This document shows positions 62,497-64,000 of a DNA stretch of 64,000 nt, one piece after another. A program made the position numbers and the translations under genes. This DNA is from Thalassotalea insulae (GTDB lineage: Bacteria > Pseudomonadota > Gammaproteobacteria > Enterobacterales > Alteromonadaceae): positions 62,001 through 126,000 of the forward strand of contig NZ_BSST01000001.1 of assembly GCF_030161395.1 (NCBI RefSeq), written 5' to 3'. Each line of letters starts with the position of its first letter. The stretch's first letter is position 1. Under the pieces are notes generated by a model. The model was not told where the DNA came from and ran no database searches. It worked only from the letters and a program-made list of their open reading frames with translations.

Positions 62497-63705
62497 TTGC
62501 TAATAGGATTTGGAGTTATTAGCGTTTTGCTATTTGGCGCCATATTGACGTGGCGCTTTCGTAATAGCCAATTGTCAGGAAAACAGCCCAGATCAATTTG
62601 GCTGCTGAGCGCTATTTTATTCACCTCTGGTCTCGATGGCGGCTTTATATTACTTCCGCTAATTGAATTTCCACAATATCAAGAGAAAAATATTTATAGC
62701 TTCACAAACCCGTTAGCGATTGAACTTGGTTTTTGGGGGATCACTGCGTGGACGTTGTACTATGTCTCGACCTTATACTTCTTAACTTTAGAGCCCAAAT
62801 TACAATTATTTAGCAAACAATGGGTACAAAAACTCAGTGCCTTAGTGGTCATTATCACCTGCGCGTTTACTCTATCCTTATTTACCCAGTTAGTACCATT
62901 TTATTTATCTGAACGACACAGTGATCATCCGCTATTCACCTTCATTATATTACTGGTGATTATTCTAACAGCGCTAGTGATCAGTACACGAATATCATTA
63001 ATGATGCGTATCAGCCAACTAAGTGTCTTAATATTTATTGGCTTATGGAGCTATTTGGCGCTGTCCAGTCAATTTGACTCACAAACGTTAATTTCTAGCA
63101 TAGACTTAGGTGCTGATTACTTAACATCATTGCACAAATTTATTGTGCCATTTAACGATTATCACGAGTTTTATCTTGCCTGGTGGCTTACATGGTCAAT
63201 TATGCTGGGACAATTCGTTGCACGTTTTGTTTCCGGTTTAAAACCATTACCTTTATTTATCGTCATGACTCTCTTGCCACTAATCCCCTGTTTTCTGTGG
63301 TTTGCGCTGTTATTCCACCTTGAGCAATCTCATTTTACCTTAACGACAGAAGTTAAATGGTGCCTACTGCTATTGGCATTAGCCTTTGTTATTAATTCAT
63401 TGGATTTTATGGTGGAAAACTATAGTAGAGCATTCAACATTGGTTTACAGGATATTGGCAAGAGCAGATTTATTATTATCAATAGTCTACTGCTATTAAC
63501 GTTAAGCTACCTGTTTCAATTGCAGCTTATCTTTGTTCAATGGTCAGCATTTGTCGTTATTTTGCTATTTTACCTGCTAATTGGTTATAAAAAACTACCT
63601 ACTCCCTACTTTACTCGCTCAACCAAAAAACCAGTAGCAAACGCTGATCGCTGCACACATACCAGCAATATCGGCGATCAAACCACAACTGATGGCATGT
63701 CTTGA
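62497..63705 (+). CDS. short, divergent BCCT (choline/betaine)-type transporter
   Basis: This 402-residue membrane protein has about 10 helices. The best match to BCCT carriers is NDYHEFYLAWWLTWSIMLGQFVARFVSGL, which keeps the aromatic WW..W box of the substrate site in helix 8. The early segment SIWLLSAILFTSGLDGGFILLPLIEFP replaces the usual GMGIGLLFWGVAEP-type motif. BCCT proteins normally have 500-680 residues and 12 helices; this one lacks the first helices and a C-terminal regulatory tail. The TTG start has AGGTG five bases upstream, and a stop codon lies in frame just before it. It follows the BetI-like gene by 69 bases. Confidence 0.6.
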   Translation: MLIGFGVISVLLFGAILTWRFRNSQLSGKQPRSIWLLSAILFTSGLDGGFILLPLIEFPQYQEKNIYSFTNPLAIELGFWGITAWTLYYVSTLYFLTLEPKLQLFSKQWVQKLSALVVIITCAFTLSLFTQLVPFYLSERHSDHPLFTFIILLVIILTALVISTRISLMMRISQLSVLIFIGLWSYLALSSQFDSQTLISSIDLGADYLTSLHKFIVPFNDYHEFYLAWWLTWSIMLGQFVARFVSGLKPLPLFIVMTLLPLIPCFLWFALLFHLEQSHFTLTTEVKWCLLLLALAFVINSLDFMVENYSRAFNIGLQDIGKSRFIIINSLLLLTLSYLFQLQLIFVQWSAFVVILLFYLLIGYKKLPTPYFTRSTKKPVANADRCTHTSNIGDQTTTDGMS

Positions 63706-64000
63706 ATAGCGAATACCCACCGAGCCAAAATACACCGCTAGCACATAAAAAGTGGTTTCTGTTGAACCCTGCATAATCGACGCCAATCGCCCGGCAAAGG
63801 AATCCGCACCATAGGTATTCATAGTTTCTATCATCATCGCTCTAGAACCTGAGCCACTTAAAGGCTTCATAAAGGCAGTAGGCAATGCATCGACAAAACG
63901 GGCATCCCAGCCAAAAAAATTAACGAATGTACGAATAGCGCCGACACATAGCTCAAGCGCACCACTGGCACGAAAAACACCAATAGCCACTAACATAGCA
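63619..64000 (-). CDS. spore maturation protein SpmB-like / nucleoside-recognition membrane protein (C-terminal part)
   Basis: The frame is open to the window edge, so only the last 127 or so codons are seen. The sequence DALPTAFMKPLSGSGSRAMMIETMNTYGADSFAGRLASIMQGSTETTFYVLAVYFGSVGI is characteristic of the SpmB half of the nucleoside-recognition (Gate) family; in gammaproteobacteria SpmA and SpmB are often fused. The function in non-spore-formers is unknown. Its 3' end overlaps the end of the convergent BCCT-like gene by 87 bases. Confidence 0.85.
   Translation of the reverse strand, partial: AMLVAIGVFRASGALELCVGAIRTFVNFFGWDARFVDALPTAFMKPLSGSGSRAMMIETMNTYGADSFAGRLASIMQGSTETTFYVLAVYFGSVGIRYSRHAISCGLIADIAGMCAAISVCYWFFG

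Noticed and set aside
1..64000. Prophage, transposon, integron, CRISPR or toxin-antitoxin elements
   Set aside because: No integrase, transposase, phage structural or Cas genes and no regularly spaced repeats were seen; gene order is mostly that of a conserved chromosome.

Overview
The window looks like chromosomal DNA of a marine gammaproteobacterium of the order Alteromonadales, most likely Colwelliaceae (Colwellia/Thalassotalea-like). The reasons are AT-rich coding sequence, the pdsO/pdsR/pdsS genes of the 'proteobacterial dedicated sortase' family, the AcnD/PrpF type of methylcitrate cycle, a lysine riboswitch in front of lysC, a 180-kDa-type NAD-glutamate dehydrogenase beside pyrD, and the msrC-proQ-prc order. 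No tRNA, rRNA, CRISPR array, insertion sequence, prophage or integron was seen. The two ends cut through genes: dinG on the left and an SpmB-type membrane protein on the right.

Layout. 1-6413: 3' end of dinG, a solitary periplasmic binding protein, a secreted metallo-beta-lactamase-fold protein, then pdsO divergent from pdsR-pdsS. 6430-13076: queE/queC (queuosine), lysC with its riboswitch, elyC, a NIF3-family protein, a methyltransferase and gloB. 13144-20012: mltD, a HAD phosphatase plus rluC, then rne with a leader of about 500-600 nt. 20081-27621: an orphan glycosyltransferase, miaE, a pyroglutamyl-peptidase-like protein whose catalytic Cys is Ser, asnB, a membrane coiled-coil protein and pyrD. 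27849-39788: NAD-GDH, then a four-gene envelope cluster (DUF1302, DUF1329, YCF48-type propeller, RND/MMPL pump). 40161-49836: DUF2835, pepN, nhaC, the msrC-(93 aa)-proQ-prc operon, and a SIMPL/DUF2057 pair. 49922-56957: GntR regulator-prpB-prpC-acnD-prpF for propionate catabolism. 57117-63705: a TonB-dependent receptor with two secreted phosphoesterases, divergent from a BetI-like regulator and a short, divergent BCCT-type carrier.

How the genes work together. The prp genes form a complete 2-methylcitrate arm without prpD, and their GntR repressor gene has two identical ATTGTCGACAAT palindromes flanking its promoter. The receptor/phosphoesterase/BetI/BCCT block reads as a candidate system for taking up and opening choline-containing phosphoesters. 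It shares a perfect palindrome, ATTGAACGTTCAAT, between its divergent halves. The DUF1302/DUF1329/YCF48/RND cluster looks like a trans-envelope route for a hydrophobic substrate, with an internal terminator splitting it in two. The Pds regulators and OmpA-like partner are present without the sortase or its substrate.

Most remaining genes are ordinary housekeeping genes, and strong hairpin terminators mark most operon ends. All family assignments come from motif recognition by eye; no database search was run.
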